64,000 bases of DNA, from contig NZ_QOCF01000014.1 in the NCBI RefSeq assembly GCF_003318255.1, positions 455,957-519,956 on the forward strand, in the 5' to 3' direction. This stretch comes from Ruegeria sp. A3M17. GTDB taxonomy: Bacteria; Pseudomonadota; Alphaproteobacteria; Rhodobacterales; Rhodobacteraceae. Of this stretch, positions 63,897 through 64,000 are shown one piece after another. The position numbers were made by a program, and so were the translations under genes. The number at the start of each line of letters is the position of its first letter. Position 1 is the stretch's first letter. The notes under the pieces are model-generated. The model was not told the origin of the DNA, did not search any database, and saw only the letters and a list, made by a program, of their open reading frames with translations.

Positions 63897-64000
63897 CAGC
63901 GGACCTCTGTCGTGATTGCGTGCCATTTGAGAATGCCGCAACACCAGACAAAGAACCAGCATGTTCAGAGAGGTTTGTATCTGGAGCGGGCGAGGCGATT

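Noticed and set aside
63897..64000. A further gene at the right edge
   Set aside because: The last 104 bases show no start or domain; they may be the promoter side of a gene beyond the window.

Overview
The window looks like chromosomal DNA of a marine roseobacter-type alphaproteobacterium (Rhodobacteraceae, probably close to Ruegeria). The evidence is high GC, a conserved pccB...pccA...methylmalonyl-CoA mutase block with a PccR-type regulator, a betI-betC-betA cluster, an alphaproteobacterial hisB-H-A-F-E order, a short (446 aa) prolyl-tRNA synthetase, and several small families typical of that group (DUF6497, DUF6492, DUF2478, NnrU). I see no prophage, insertion sequence, CRISPR array, plasmid origin or defence island. 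This is mostly core genome.

Layout. 1-4.6 kb (minus): edge-truncated KstD-like flavin dehydrogenase, BASS-family symporter, glutamine amidotransferase and SLC13 permease in one tight run. 4.7-9.4 kb: YebC, a membrane transporter, divergent ArgP-like regulator and LysE/ArgO exporter, and a DMT permease. 9.4-13.3 kb: betI-betC-betA, turning choline-O-sulfate into choline and then betaine aldehyde. No betB is present. 13.3-26.2 kb: propionate region with PccR regulator, Bcr-type MFS pump, pccB, three small unknown genes, a porin, a glycine-zipper lipoprotein, pccA, a DUF4174 protein and methylmalonyl-CoA mutase. 26.3-29.5 kb: VOC protein, GNAT, DjlA-like J protein, EEP nuclease/phosphatase and a secreted acidic protein. 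29.5-35.3 kb (minus): ppx, hdaA, PerM-like transporter, then an overlapping pair of an IPNS-like oxygenase and a flavoprotein. 35.5-41.9 kb: proS, glycosyltransferase, DUF6492, lolC/lolD, DMT permease. 42-43.8 kb: cytochrome c, zincin-like lipoprotein, Tag-like glycosylase. 43.9-48.3 kb: glycine betaine/choline ABC transporter with a double-length permease. 48.3-55.3 kb: NnrU, DUF2478, lactone oxidase plus PLP enzyme, tRNA-Tyr, rlmB, zinc-ribbon protein, YHS protein, CoA-binding protein, lipoprotein. 55.3-62 kb: his genes on the minus strand, broken up by plus-strand DUF2147 and DUF302 genes and by a lower-GC fused MFS/spermidine-synthase gene. 62-64 kb: stand-alone RAM domain, membrane protein, GNAT.

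The clearest functional link is regulatory. The same inverted repeat (GATTGAC-NN-GTCAAT) lies before betI and, 34.5 kb away, before the betaine/choline ABC operon, implying one BetI regulon for uptake and breakdown of osmolytes. TTTGCAAA-type motifs lie before both pccR and pccB. Several leader-like RNA structures (18062-18130, 20854-20897, 20990-21029, 54117-54205) and a probable ATT start codon (53198) are the least conventional signals. I found no convincing wholly new multi-gene system. The best candidates for undescribed biology are those leaders, the small genes between pccB and pccA, and the oxygenase/flavoprotein pair.
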